Counted from the stretch's first letter, positions 13,749 through 28,094 are shown. The stretch is 64,000 bases of DNA from Diphasiastrum complanatum (GCA_029204225.1 CM055097.1:71533952-71597951); one strand, 5' to 3'. Notes: generated from the sequence alone by a model not told the origin. Numbers and translations: made by a program.

Positions 13749-16700
13749 GCGATGGTCTGAGTGCACGGATGTCTAGGCGGGATCTGCTGCCCTGAATACG
13801 CTTTGATGAATCGCTGCCCTGCTCCTGGCTGATCGTGCTGACTGATCACGCCAGACCGTGGAGTGCTTACTCGCTGGATGGCCAAGAACAAGAAGACCCC
13901 TGTTTCCGCATCTGCAGCAGCTCATGATGCAGCAAGTGGAGCAGTAGTGCAGGTTGCTGAGCAACCTGCTGCCCCTCCTATACCTGTTGAGATCTGCACT
14001 GCACCTGTCACACCTGTCACAGATCCCTGCTCTTTCTCTCCTCAACCTAATGCATTTGCTGCTCCAACAGTCGAATATACAGGTCTAAGACTATATCAAC
14101 TAGTGGTCCTGGTTCTGGGGTCGCTTGTTTATATAGGGTGTCTCTTCATCCGATCATCAAGTTCATCAGACATGATGAGCATGCACGTTATATTTGGATT
14201 CATATTGTTGGACAAGGTATTGGCTTAGACGGAGATCCCTTCGTTACTGCTTGCTACTTTCCTCCAGAGTCTTCTTCTTTTGTTGAGGGCATTGGTTCAC
14301 CTTATCTTGACCTCTCATTGGATATTGTCATAGCAGAGCGCGGGCATATTTTTCTCCCTGGGGATTTTAATGCTCGGACAGTCTCATGACAATCAGAGCT
14401 TCATGATGTTACCGACCAGCTCCGCATTCATGCTCTTGACAGTGGGTGTGATGGGAGTCACTAGGATTTCCGAGGATAGCTCAGGACCTATTACCCCATG
14501 TGGTGATTACTTATTACAGTTTGGCGAGGCCCATGAGTTAGCCATTTATAATGGCTTATCTTGTTGGCCCTTGTCACCCTCACAGTGGCGGTCATAGTGT
14601 CGTTGATTACCTTACCTCATGGGGTCGCTATCCTCCATACCTATAAAACTGATTTTCATCTCTCCCACCACCCTCTCTAATCTCTTTTGTCTCTTTCACT
14701 ATTGGCACCTCCCACCTCCCCAGTTATCTTCTCACCCCATGCTTACCTGTGCAACCGGATACACATTCGGCCCTCTATACATGCCAGTCTACAAAGAGTC
14801 TCTGGCCTCATTACTCCATTCTTTTCCCCATGATGGTTTAGTTGAACCTTACCACATCTCTTCACATTTTCGGCTCTCTCGCCTTTCCTTCTAAGCCTCA
14901 TAAAGGCAAACCCACACATTCTTCATCACCCCATCTTCTACACCCCTCGTGGTATGACGCCGGATGCCGCTCTCTTCATCATATTGTCACTCACACACAT
15001 ACTCATGCCCCTCACCTTCTCCGCTCTTCCTGATGTTCATACCATCGTACACTTTGCTGTAAAAAGCATGCCTATAATGACTCCGAAGGAAAACACCTTC
15101 TTGACCTTTTTTCAGCTCTTCCTCGGGCGCGAGTTTATTCCTTGTGCCCCACCACCTCTCTTGGACGACCTACGCATTTGGGCCGACTATGCTACTAGCC
15201 TATACACCATACCCACTAACTCACCCATTTCTATCTACCTCCGACCATCTGAGTTCCAAGAGACTGAAGTTCCATCAGGCTAGAGATATCGAGGACCTTG
15301 AATCTGAACTCCTGACTCCTGCTGCTGATCTACTTGACCCCACACTAGCCACCCTCCTCGATTCCGCAATTGTCTCTGGATTCCCAACCTCTTGGTGCAC
15401 CAACATCATCCACCCTATTCACAAAAATGGTGATCCCATGATCCTTGATAACTATCGCACTATCATGATTGGGCACGTTCTCGTGAAGCTATAAGGTACC
15501 ATCCTTTAGTCTGCGCTGAGCTCAAAGGCGGAATCCAAGAGATTACAAGCTTTGGGCCAGGCAAGGTTTTGAGCCCATTACTCTACCATTGAAAATATAT
15601 TCACTCTCTAGGCTTTGATCAAGGAAGCAAAGCACAAGAAAGAGAAGGTTTATTTTAGTTTTGTGGACTTCAGAAAAGCCTTTGGTTATGTCCCATGCTC
15701 CTTGCTCATTTAGAGACTTCGTGACCTTGGCTTCTCCACAATACATTCTAGCTGTGATGGCTCTTTATGAGAGAGTTTTGGGTTGTTTCCAACATCATAG
15801 TGGTATTTATAAGCACATTTGGAGCACCATTGGGGTGAAGCAGGGTTGCTCTCTTTCACTGGTTCTCTTTGGCTTATATATTGATTAGTTTGGAGAGAGT
15901 CACCTCATAGTGCGATGGATCTGGTTGTAGACTTGGCGAGTCACGACATTTTGATTACCATTCTTCTTTATGCCAATGATGTGGTACTAGTATGAGGTCT
16001 CCCCGACTAGAGAGGGGTTACAGAGACAGTTGGATTGCTTACAGGTCTTTTGTACCTGACGGGGCTTGGGGGTGAACATTTGGAAGACCAAGGTTATGGT
16101 CTTCAACAATTCTAGAGCTTTCATACAGCATCAAGAGCTCATTCTCAATGGACAGCCCCTAGAGGTGGTTTCTTCATACACTTACCTGCAGATACTTTTC
16201 ACTAGTCCTACATTCAGTATGCGACTGGCAGCTACTACTCGACTTGGGAAGCAACATGCTTCCATTGTTCAACTAGAGAAATTTTGCTTCCGGAAGTCCA
16301 TTCGCGACACTCGGAGTAAGTATAGACATTTGGATACCATTGTCACCCACATAGCCCTATATGCAGCAGAGACATGGTGTACCAAACTTTCCTCCTCACA
16401 CTTGACCAGTACCTCGACATTGCAGACCACCATCTAAGCTCGCATGATTCGGGTAAAGCCCTATGTTCCACACAAGATCCTCCTTGCCAAGTTTGCCGTT
16501 CTACCTATACATAAGATGCAACTTTCCAGCTTATCACATATACTCAGTGAGTTTAGGCACTTCCAAATGCAGAGGGGAGGTATACACAGATAGCACTTGA
16601 TTCTTCACTGATCAGGGCTACAGGCTATCATGGTTTTCTCAGAGAGTTCAAGCACTTCCAAATGCAGAGGGGAGGTATACACAGATAGCACGTGCTTCTT

Positions 16701-19234
16701 CACATTATCTTCATGATCAAGGCTACAGGCTATCATGGTTTTCTCAGGCATCCCACCTCCTCCTTGAGTGATTTGGTATCTCTATTACAGATCTTCCCTC
16801 GTGTATTAATCAGTATATCATACGCTTTTTATATAGGGCATATCTTGATCGTACATGGCGGCACCAACTAGAGGTTACACATTTGTGTCCATGGGTCTTT
16901 TGTACATGCAATCAATGTTTGAGGTGATGGAGTTAAGGGCTTTTGCGATTGGAGTGTATGTTTTTGGAGGATTAATAAATGCAATAGTGTGTAAATGAGC
17001 ACTTGCTACAAAGAACTGATTAATTTGAAAGTGCATAAAAGCTAGTCTTAAATGCAAGACTAAAAGAAAAGTCAGGTGTACTCATTTGGTTAGAGAGAGA
17101 GCTTTATTAATGTCTTTTCCATGCCAAAAGGCATATAAGACTGGTAAATATACGTGTCAAGTGTGTGGTATCAATGGGAGCATATGAAAACGTCTCTAAA
17201 ATCATAGCAAAAGAGAACATAACTAGATACTATGAACTGAAATGAGTATGATGCTGCTAGATATATAAAGTGAGCTATCACAATATCTATATCAAAATCG
17301 TCATGAAATGAGTCCGATAGTAGTCATTTGTTTTAGTGATCAAACATGCACACAGAAAAAGCCAATATATGCAACAGTATATAACATAAAATGAGCCTCA
17401 AATCCCAAACTCAACATTGTACGACTTCCCTTGGTGTGCTGTGAATTAAACTCAGCTCTAAGAAATAGAGCTATAAACCAATAATAGAGCTTCTTTAATC
17501 AGCAATGAAGCAAGAACTCCACATTCCTCCCAACAGAATACTCAAACAATAATGTGGTGTTTTACACTCGGGCATCTAAATGTATAATTGATTCAATCAA
17601 ATTCTTATTCAAAATGAAAACCTACAACACTGACATCCTGTGCTCAATTATTTCATACCTTCTTTAGGACTGCCGCGATTTCATCATCATAATCCAGTCT
17701 AGAAGCTAGGCGTAGATCTTTGACAGCTTCTTCCCACTGGCCAAGCAAGGCCTTTGCTTCTCCTCTCCACTTATATCCTTTAGCTGAATCGGGGTTAATC
17801 TGCACAAAGATACAACATAAAATGCCTTTTCCAATAAGCTACACAAACGTTTTTAAGCATGTCAGATGATAGAACTTACGTAATAGCATAGAATCAATGA
17901 CCGTCAGCGGTTCACCACGGTTCTGAGAACCGTACGGTCCTTAAAAAATTTAAGGGGGAACTGTGGTAAACCGTACTAATTAATTAATTAATTAATTAAC
18001 TAATTTTTTTTTTAGTTTCCCCCCAAAAAATAACCCAAAAATATGCAAAAAAAGGCCAAAAGAATCTGTGAAGTCTGTGAATTCTGTGAAATCATCTGTA
18101 AAATCTGTCAATCATCTGTGAAATCATCTGTATCATCTGTGAAATTATCTGTCAAATCATCTGTACATCATGTGAAATCTGTGAAATCAGTGATGATTTC
18201 GGATGATTTCACATCTGTCAAATCATCTGTATCATCTGTCAAATCATTTGTACATCATGTGAAATCTGTCAAATCTGTGTCATCTGTAAAATCTGTGAAA
18301 TCTGTGTCATCTGTATAATTTGGTATTCACAGCTTTCACAGATGATTTGGTAATTAATTGATTTATTATTTATTTAATTAAATAGAGGAACCGTACCACG
18401 GTTCCCAGAACCCACGGTTCTGAGAACCGTGGGTTCTATGCGTAATAGTCACAGTTTCATGCAGAGATTGGAAAACAAGCCACAATAATGACACCTGGCT
18501 TCCACAACTTCAATTTAACTGATTACAGATCGATTTAATCTAAATGATTAGAATGAGTTTTAGTTGAACTCCGAATCCTGATCACTAACAATTTCATTCG
18601 GCAAACCATACAATCTGAACAACTTTCTATGAAAAGCTAAGCAAGTTCATAAGTTTTGATAGTCATCTTTGTTGGAATGAAATGCGCCATTTTGGTTAGT
18701 CTTTCAACTACTACCCAAATGACATAACACGCCAACTGCCTTAAGTCATGCAACTTTATTTACTTGGAATTGACCACACTTGCAAACATATGCCTCCACT
18801 TGATTTTTAGGCTTTGGCCAATAGAAGTTCCTTTCTATTAAATCAAGTGCTGTTTGTGTGCCTAGTTGTCTCGCGCACAGGCTATCATGACATTTCATGT
18901 AGGATTTGTGCCCTGATTCTTGATTTTTTGGCACACATGTTATGAGGCAAATCAATCAGCACCAAGGATAAGATCATAAAGCTCAAGAGGAAGAACATAA
19001 AAGGCAGCATGCCCAGAAAAAGCACCAATCTGATAAGGAAGAAGGTGAAACATAGAGGTGCTCTAACGCATAGTTGTGTCAAACTGCGGTTTGAACCGTT
19101 TTTTTTGGTTCAAACTGGAAAAAAAAAATGTTCGAACCGTTTTTTTGGTTCAAACCGAGGAAAAAAAACGGTTCGAACCGTTTTTTTAGCATTTTCCAGA
19201 GGATTGTGGCAGGAGTTGGACGCACACATTTTCC

Positions 19235-19278
<44 letters not shown>

Positions 19279-22200
19279 TGAGAGCTTCTGTAGGTTTGCT
19301 AATTTACTATTAACTAGCCATGTACATTGTAATATGTATGGTGTGACCATAGAATCAATGAACCGTTAACGGTTTAGTACGGTTCTCAGAAGTTAGAACC
19401 GTACAGTGAACCGTACGGTTCACAAATTTTTTTTAAGCAGAACCGTGTGAACCGTGGGAGAATTAATTAATTAATTAATTTTTTTTTTTGGGTAGCCTCC
19501 CACAAAAACAGCCCAAAAAAATCCTTGAAAAATGCCAAATTTTTTTCAGAAAAAACAGATTTGTCTCCCTACAAATCTGCTTTTTCTGAAAAAAATTTGC
19601 CATTTTTTTACTAAATTAATTAATGGCCAAAAAGGCCAAAAAAGTTGAAAAAGTTACCCAAATTGATAAGAGAGAGAGGGACACAGAGAGAGGGGGAGGC
19701 TATCACAGTAAACCATTTCATAAGTACACAATGCACATCAACTGGCCATCCATCTAAAAAACAAGTGAGCTTTGTACATAATCTCGTCATATAGAGCCCG
19801 CCACATACGGCTGGGGTCTGACCTTAAAATAAAACAGTGTGAATGGAACAACAATGAACTAGATGACAATGTACATGACATGTCCTCAAAATGGCTGTGT
19901 GGCATCCGGATCATCAAAATCATCCAACTCATCCTCCTCTGTCACACCCTGACTGAAGTCATGTAAAACCTCTCCCTCAATATGTGTCTTTGACAAAGTG
20001 ATGCAAGATGCACCTCTGCCAGAGCCACGCGGCCTCCCTCTCAGTCTACGTGCCACTGTCTGACTAGGACCTCTGCCTCTCTGAGAAGACCCCCTACCAG
20101 ATCCTGGAGGCCTTCCTGGACGCCTACAAGCCGGTGCTGTGGAAGCAAATGCAGTAGGAGGTGCCGCTGATGCAGGAATGGGTGTGGCACGAGATGCAGG
20201 CACCCTGAATGTAGGCGGCGTGTATGAATACGGCTGTACTGCAGGCTGGTGAAGGACAGCTCCTCGTGGATAGTAACCTGCTGGGAGAAGGGGTCTATGA
20301 GTGGAACCCTCTGGCATGGCAGGAGTAGGCCGTGGTGCAGCTGCTGTAAGATGAGGCCGAGGCTGTACACCAATCGAAAAAGCCGGTGTAACATGACGAG
20401 GTGGCCCTGGGAGGCGACGTGTAGGTGCAGATGGTGGAATGTGGGGGGCAACTGTATAACTGGATGTATGTGTCGGCGCTGTATGCCTGGGAGCTGCATG
20501 AGTAAGAGTCGTACAAGTGGCAGCGGTATGTGAATCAGCAACTGATGGTGCTGGATGTGGCTGAGTACGTGCATGTGGTGAGAGCCACCCTATATCATCA
20601 ATGGCATCCTCGTCATCTCCATACCAAAGGAGGTCTGACATGGTCCTCTGGCGAACACGGCGGGTCCAATCTGCATCATCATCAACATGAACATCTGTAG
20701 GGGCCTGTGAATCCTGCACACCATCAATCCCTCCCACTGTGGCACATGCATCTCCACCCTCTGCTGTATCCCCTGCAAAAGCGTCCTGTGCCATATGGTC
20801 AGCATCCCCAACATGTGCTGCATCCACTGTCTCTCTCTCATGCTGTATATCCTCTGGTAGTGGATCAGGTCGGTACACATCCTGCTCTGGTAGAGGTGGC
20901 TCATACATCCCTGCCATATCCTCTGTAATCGATCATGCTCCAGGCCATAGCCTATGTGTGCTTGATACTCTGCCCCAAACTCTGCCTCAAGCTCTGCATC
21001 AAGCTCTGCCTCAGCCATGGTCTCCAATCCGGGAGCAGGAATACCCAAATCATCATCATCATCATCCTCATCCTCCTCATCAACACCCATGCCCATATCT
21101 GTCCCCTGGCCAGCACCTGTATCCTAATCATGACCCACTTTGTCCATCAATAACCGTCTAACCCGCAACAACTCTCTCTCTGTCTCTGCTGCAATGTCAG
21201 CCGCAACATCAGCCCTCGGCATGGGCGTGGTGGAATCAGCTGACCATCAAGTTCCATACCTGTCCTCAGAGAAAAAATGCTGCTTTAGCAGCTGTCCAAT
21301 CTTGTCCATGAACTCGTAGATAAGGCCCATAGTGCTGCCCTCGCTATCAACTAACCTCAGAACATGGTAGAACGGACTCATCACAGATGTAATGCTCTCA
21401 GCCTGACGCCAAAAATCATCGTCAAACACGATCCTCAAAAATCTCAAACCATCAGGCCTACTAGAGAAAGGTAGCTCCCCAAATGCAACACTAGTGGCCA
21501 TGTGTCTGAGCTGATGTCTGACTCTAATAAGCCTATGCATGACAATCAGGTCGAATGCAAAACATGTGGGAGCTGGTTTCTTCAGATCAAGTGAACTGAA
21601 GGTGCGGAATAGGGCGGGGACACGCCTCTTCCGGGTTATAAATGTCACCACGGCAAGTGCCATGTCAGCTATCGTGCGAACCCAGGGCAAGCGGCCAATA
21701 TCCCCCAGTATAAGATCAATGCTATGTGCAACACAGGGGGTCCATACAATAGCAGGGTACTGCTGCTGTAGCAAGTGAGACATGTTCACGCAATTACTTG
21801 CGTTGTCGGTGACAACCAGAAGTACGTTGGCAGGGCCAACCTCCTCTATAACCTCACTGATGATATCGAACATAAATTGTTCGTCAATGACCCCCACCAC
21901 CTCTACTAGCATCAATGGCCCAATAGAACATAGTGCCCATGCAGCAGGACACCAGTATGTTGATCACTGGCCGACGGCGAGTGTCACTCCAGCCATCAGA
22001 GATGATCGAGCACCCATAACTCTCCCAGGCCTTCCTAAGAGGCATCATCTGTGTGGTGAAATCCTCCACCCTGGACGTAAGGTAGGTGGTACGGATAGCC
22101 TCAGCCACGGGTGGCCGGAAGCGTGGACCTGCAACATCAACTGCAGCTATAGCCCTCTTGAAGGGCTCCATGTCAGCAATGGCAAATGGTAGGTTCAGCT

Positions 22201-25200
22201 CATAGATCATGTTTGCCACAGCCTACTGGGCCTCGGCTGGAAAGACTCCCCCATGGACTGTTGTCTATAATCGGAGCTGCGAGACAATGCCCTAGTGCGG
22301 TAAGCACCCCTACGAGGAGCAGGAGGAGGTATGTCTGAGGCTGGGGGGGAAACTGGGCCTGAGGTGGCTGAGGGGGATGCTGCGGCTGTGGGGGATGCTG
22401 GGGCTACAGAGATGGTGGCGAAGAAGCTCCAGAAGAACCAGCCTCACCATGCTGTCTATCATCACCGTCCTCATCATCGGAGTCCAAATCATCCTGATGT
22501 GTAGGGAAAGTGGATGGTATGTCCTGGGTGTCCTATGAGAGACCATCTGGCGCCGACTCAAAGCGAAGAAAACGGAATGTCTGCACTGGGCGAGTCATCT
22601 GAGTGACTGCAGGAGGACGCTGTGGAAATGCACCGACTGGAATAGATGTAGCAACAGGAGGGGCGGGATGTGGTGCAATGGGCTATGGTGGTGCGGTAGG
22701 ATGTGGTGCAGTGGGCTGAGGAACGAGTGGTGGATGTGCATTAGGCTGAGGGGGAGGAGCAGGAACAGGAGGTGGGGGAGGACGTGGTGGTGGTGGACGA
22801 GGAGCTAGTGGATCCCGTGGGGTGGATGATACCACTACATATACATCAAGATCTAGTGACATACCGGCCTGCGTCAATCGAGCTCCATATATGTCAATGA
22901 GCCTACAATGCTCCAAAGCAGGCATGTGTGCGCAAGGGTGGGAGCCTAAGCGTCTGCCATCACCCTTGACAGCACCAAGGAGATGGCCTTTCAGCCTAGT
23001 GAGGGTGCTGACAAAACGAGCATGACAAAACCTACAAGACCATCCACGCGTCCCAGACCGAACGTCAGACCTAACGAACTCGGGGTCTTGGTAGCTCAGG
23101 CATATCTCCAGCAAGCATGGTGTGAGACGATTAAGGAAACAGGGAGTACGGAAGTGAAGTACGGAAGAAGTGCAACTGTTCTAGAAAAATGTCACTAAAC
23201 TCATGCCTAAGTTTCCTAAAGGCTTCACCCTTCGGTGAATTTTCTGCTTCTTGACTAAAGTGTTAATCTTCTAATAATGTCTACATTACTGGCACATGGA
23301 GGCTCTTAAATATATTCCACAAAAAAGAAGCTTGCTTATGGGATTTACGATGGGATGTCATCACTAGCTCGAGTTCTAAGCCACTTGGGGCTACCGGGTC
23401 TACTTAAAACTTTAAACGGGCAGTTACGATGTACTTACATTTAATTGCCCCGTGATAATTGTACAAGTTACATTTGACAAGTTCAACTAGCTAGAAAGGG
23501 ATACAATAGCCATTATAATTCAGCACCAATCAGAGAGAGAGAGAGGGGGGGGGGGGGGGGGGGGGAGGAGAAGCTAAATTGATATCTTTTCCATGCCAAA
23601 AGGCATGTGATGAAAAAAAGGTACATGTCAAGTGCCTAGTATAAGTGGGAGCATATGAAACGTCTCTGAAACAGTAACGAAAAAATGCATATAGATCTGA
23701 AGTACTAAACCGTAAGCAAATATAGCATAGCAGAAGCCTTGCCACAAGCGTGTGCAACTTCTTAGTCTAATGAGTCCACCCGCTATGTATTAGAGCATCA
23801 AACTATCAGCTCCATCATGAGATCATTAGGAAATTTTCATGTACCAAAAGTGAAGTGCTTGTCACCTCGAACTCTTTGCAATCAAGAAGAAATGCTTCTG
23901 TTAAATCAAGTTTCACATGTTTTGAGATGTTTCAAGTCGTTGGAGCTTAGTGTTGTGTGTCCAAAAGCTTTAGATGAAACGCCCAAAATTGAGATTTACA
24001 AGCTACACATACACAAGCCTGATGCAAGCAATCTCATTGTTTCTAAAGACAGATTGACATGTCCTTCCTTTTGGCTATGTATGTATCCTCATAAAAAAAC
24101 TCTACATATTTGAACGCTTGAATTGAATTAAAATATATATACTGTTGAAGCAGTTCAACATGCAAACATTGCATATAATGCAAGAGTAAAACCATTGTAA
24201 AGATCAATAGAGTCGATACACAAAACTCATGCACAAGCAAAGCAGGAAGATAAAAACTTTAGGTCACATGAGAGTTCATGGTTATTAAAACCGAACGCCA
24301 CTAGCTTCTAAGATCACTTGAAGTGAGACTACATTTCATAGAGTGAAATACAATTGAACTCTACGCACCGTTAAAGCAGCCTCCGCATCCCGTATTGCAG
24401 CATTCGGTTTGGACATCTTTACATAAATACCGGCTGCAAATAAAAGTAGAGCCCATAGCAACCCGCAATTTCAGACTGGAGAAAACCCTATTATTAGCAC
24501 TAGATTTCAAAGTGAGACCAAGCGTAAATTTCTACCTCTACTGGCATAAAGTATTGCTGATGTTGGATTGGAAATAATAGCCTCTGTCAAAAAGCCAACT
24601 GCCGCTTCAAGATCTCCTGCAGGATAACCAAACAGCGTGCAGGAGCTTCAGTAGAATCGTAGCAAAATCAGACTCACATCTATTGATCAAAGTCCAACCA
24701 GTGAAGAAATCATTTTTAGCACATCACCTGCTTCAGCGGCGTCCATCGCCTTGAATTTTTCAACTTGTGCATTATCACGCATTTCTTCAGTTACTTCTAT
24801 GGAAGGGTCACCCATCTGTTAAGATTGTAGTTCAATTATAAGACTGAGACATTTCAAGAGACTTCCAACCTTGACGTTCTATAGAGCTCTTTCTTCAAGT
24901 AGATTCTTTCTTCAAAACATCATTCCATTTTTTGCTTCCCAATCGAAACCTGGATCACTTCGTAAGTAAGGGTGCAGCTGAGGTCCTTGATATTCAAAAG
25001 AGTTTCCCAAGCAAAGCGCAAGTCAAATATCAAAAACCTTTGAACAATATGCAAGTCGTGAAGGCAATACATCCATATGGAGCATTATCATGCCAAAAAC
25101 ACCTCAAAAGATGCAACTCCCACAAAAGAATCATCAATGACTTGCAATGTCAATAGAAAAAAGGTTCTTTCAATGTTCACGTTCTATACAGCTCTTCCTT

Positions 25201-28058
25201 TGAGCAGATCCTTTCTTCAAAACTTAGTTCCAATTTTTGTTTCCTGATCCAAACTTGGATCACTTGGTACGGAAGGGGTGCAGCCAAGATCCTTGTACTG
25301 AAGAGTTTTTCAAGCAAAGTGTGAAGACACAGACCAGCGGAAAAGGAATCAAATGATATCAAACTTGGAGCAAAATGCGAGTTGTGAAGGAAATATGTTC
25401 ATATAACACTGATAAGCACCTGCTCATAAGCACCATCAATATGCATTTTCCACATTGCATCACACATTGAGACCCAAAAACAGTTCAACACATACAATGC
25501 ACACAAACAATCATTGAATGACTTAGAATATTGACAGATAGGTTCTTTCAATGTCAAGCATCAATCTTCGAGAAGACAACAAACCTTTTGAGGTGGTTCA
25601 TTATCAGGTGGAACAACTCCCTCATTGTCCAGCTCCACTTCAGATTCAATCTCTTCATCACTCACATGCTCTTCCCATGGTTTATCACCAGTAGTACTCT
25701 TTGAAGCAGAAAAAAAATCTGGAGACTCAGGGGTTTCCTCGTCAACCTCATCATCATGACCTTCCTGTAGTCCTTCAGTAGTTAGTAAATGTCTTTAAAT
25801 CACACAAGTACATAGAAAACAAAAAAGATCTCCAACGAATTAAAGTAAAAGCATCGTCAGTTGATTATTCTACATCTTGGAAGAGGCCCAGAAGGTGATG
25901 TTCAGGTTAATAGATTCTAAGGATAAATGTATAACTTTTCACTAGTAGCTGTAGTCACTTTAATGGCAACTACATATGAAAAGTATTGAGTTCAGTCCCA
26001 TATCACCATGCATCTTGTTGACAAGTGAACATTGAATTCTAAAAAGAAAAAAGCTTGTTCATAATAGCTTGTCACGAAAAGCCAAGTAAAGCTCTCGTTG
26101 ATGGTGCCACAAGCGATCATAAACTTGAAGTGCATAAAAGTTGAAATAATGACCACTCTATGTTTTCTAATTGTTAGCCTCATTGATTATAATTGGATAC
26201 TGCAGTGAAAATACCAAATACGTAAACTGCAGCTTGAGATGCACTGAGGCAACAAAGAATATGTTCAGAGATTCAATATCAAACATTGAAATCTCTACCA
26301 ATAGCAATGCTTATGCTAGAACATGAGAAGATTAGAGCCAACAAGAATACTCAAAACTAAATATCAGACAAGCCAAGGCTTCTCTTTCTCATATGTTCCT
26401 TCAAGTACTGAGTGTATTCACAGTTGCCACTTTCTTAAAACGTCATTGTGAAAGTTTGAATGAAAGTCATCAATTTCGGATATTCTAAATCCTAGATTTA
26501 AGACTTTTAAGTTACATTCATATCCAAAACAATTGTCACTAGGAAAATAACAAGATAAACACTTGTACAAAAGGAAAAAGTTCTGAAAAAAATGTGATTG
26601 TTTGGAAAGACTATTTAAAAGCATTGCACTACCATTGTAAAAATCTACATCTTTTGAGCACATATCATGACTTCCTGTGCAATTTAGTGAACGAACAATA
26701 ATGTCACTCACTGAAGTATGATCTTTTGAAAATTCTGCCTTTCCATAAGCAGCTGGTGGCAAATTTGCTCCAAGCCTGCACACAATTGCAAGATTTCCAA
26801 ATCATCTACAACATGATTCTTGCACAAGGGTATGGAAGTGCAGATAATGACTGTAAGAAACACAAAAACCAGATTTTCTATTTTCAAAACGCATAAGTGC
26901 CATAAGATAGAAGGAAAATGAATGGAGAGGGGCTTCTAGTGGTTCTGATGACTGCATAGTCTACACTTTGGGCTTGATATGTTGAATGCAAATAAATTGG
27001 GATTGAAGATTTGTAAATACTGACCAAAGAGTAAATAATTGGCAAGAGTGAAGTGACAGAAGAGTGGCGAAACTCCAACTATTGGACAACAGGACGCTAG
27101 CCAAAAGGAGTGAATCACTACAAGTTGAGACCGAGGTCATTCATCACACATAAGATCTTGGAGCTAGACAAATTGATTATTCATATAGCTTACCAAGCAC
27201 CCTGCAGACACAAAGCAACATCACAGAAAAAAAGACAATGAGAACAATATAGCTATCTCTGCCGATTTTTACATGTGATTTCTTTAATCATCAAAGTGCC
27301 GCGCTCCTATATGGTCTAGGTCGACAGTGTGCATCACCTTTCGGCTTCTCAAAATTGTGCATTCTAAATGTGACAAAAGTCTTCCATCTAAAAATGTGAG
27401 TATTGAGATGCAATTATCTGCCTTTCTGTGTTTTAATTATTTTGTCAATACCATTTCTCATTAGTGAAGTTCACAAAGAAGACTGGTGAATTGTATTTGA
27501 AACGGCATCCAACTTGTTATATTTGTATTATCCAGCCCTCAATTTTAATCAATCATTTGCTAGGACCCATTCGGCATCCAAACCTGTTTCAACCTATGTA
27601 GCTGAACACAATTACCATATAATTTTAACCATTATCCTTTTTAGAATGTCATAGAATTCTTGTGGGTGAGTTTCAAACAGACAGCTTCATTCCCCGTCAT
27701 GCACATCAATACACATGACATTCTTGGTGCAGAAAGAATCTTCATGCAGTGTCTATTGTCTATTCTCCTACTAATTGCTACTCACCTACTAATTGCGCAC
27801 TTTATTACATGTTATCATAGAATCAATGAACCGTTAACGGTTCACCACGGTTCTGAGAACCGTACAGTGAACCGTACGGTCCCTAAAAAATTTTGCCCAG
27901 AACCGCGGTGAACCGCACTGAATAATTAATATATTTGTTTTTTGTCCCAGCCCCAAAAAATAGCCCAAAAAAATGCTAAAAAAATGCCAATTTTTTTTCA
28001 GAAAAAGCAGATTCTCCCTACTTAGATTATTTACTTCAAATGATTTAATCTCCCAAAT

Positions 28059-28094
<36 letters not shown>

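Larger units (their letters stand above)
13747..16900 (+). mobile_element. Non-LTR retrotransposon (LINE), degenerate, in HIP intron 7
   Basis: Plus-strand element opposite to the host gene. It has a leader and start ([20 protein letters not shown] from 13878), an endonuclease C-terminal half (about 14130-14390), a reverse transcriptase (about 15290-16440), and a 3' tail that includes a tandem duplication at 16550-16757. The same family recurs on the minus strand at 56235-57665. Multiple frameshifts and stops; not autonomous. The N-terminal half of the EN domain appears missing, because the leader runs within a few dozen codons into the [10 protein letters not shown]-like region. Confidence 0.85.
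19348..23200 (-). mobile_element. hAT transposon with transposase remnants, in HIP intron 6 (right end not found)
   Basis: The left terminus CATAGAATCAATGAACCGTT at 19348 is nearly identical to that of MITEs 1 and 2, and the similarity continues for some 250 bp (AATTAATTAATTAA, then a CAGAAAAA tract). Transposase sequence of hAT type on the minus strand follows: BED-like finger (23121-22683), DUF659 (22219-21247) and an acidic/proline-rich C-terminal region (21130-19886). No GGTTCTATG terminus or repeat of GGTGTGAC (the 8 bp left of 19348) was found to the right, so the 5' end is lost or diverged. It lies in the same orientation as HIP. Confidence 0.82.

Noticed and set aside
18043-18318. Open frame rich in SVKSV repeats
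   Set aside because: Product of the minisatellite inside MITE 1; no start context or homology.
20041-20574. His/Leu-rich 177-codon minus-strand frame
   Set aside because: Shadow of the proline/threonine-rich hAT tail in another frame.
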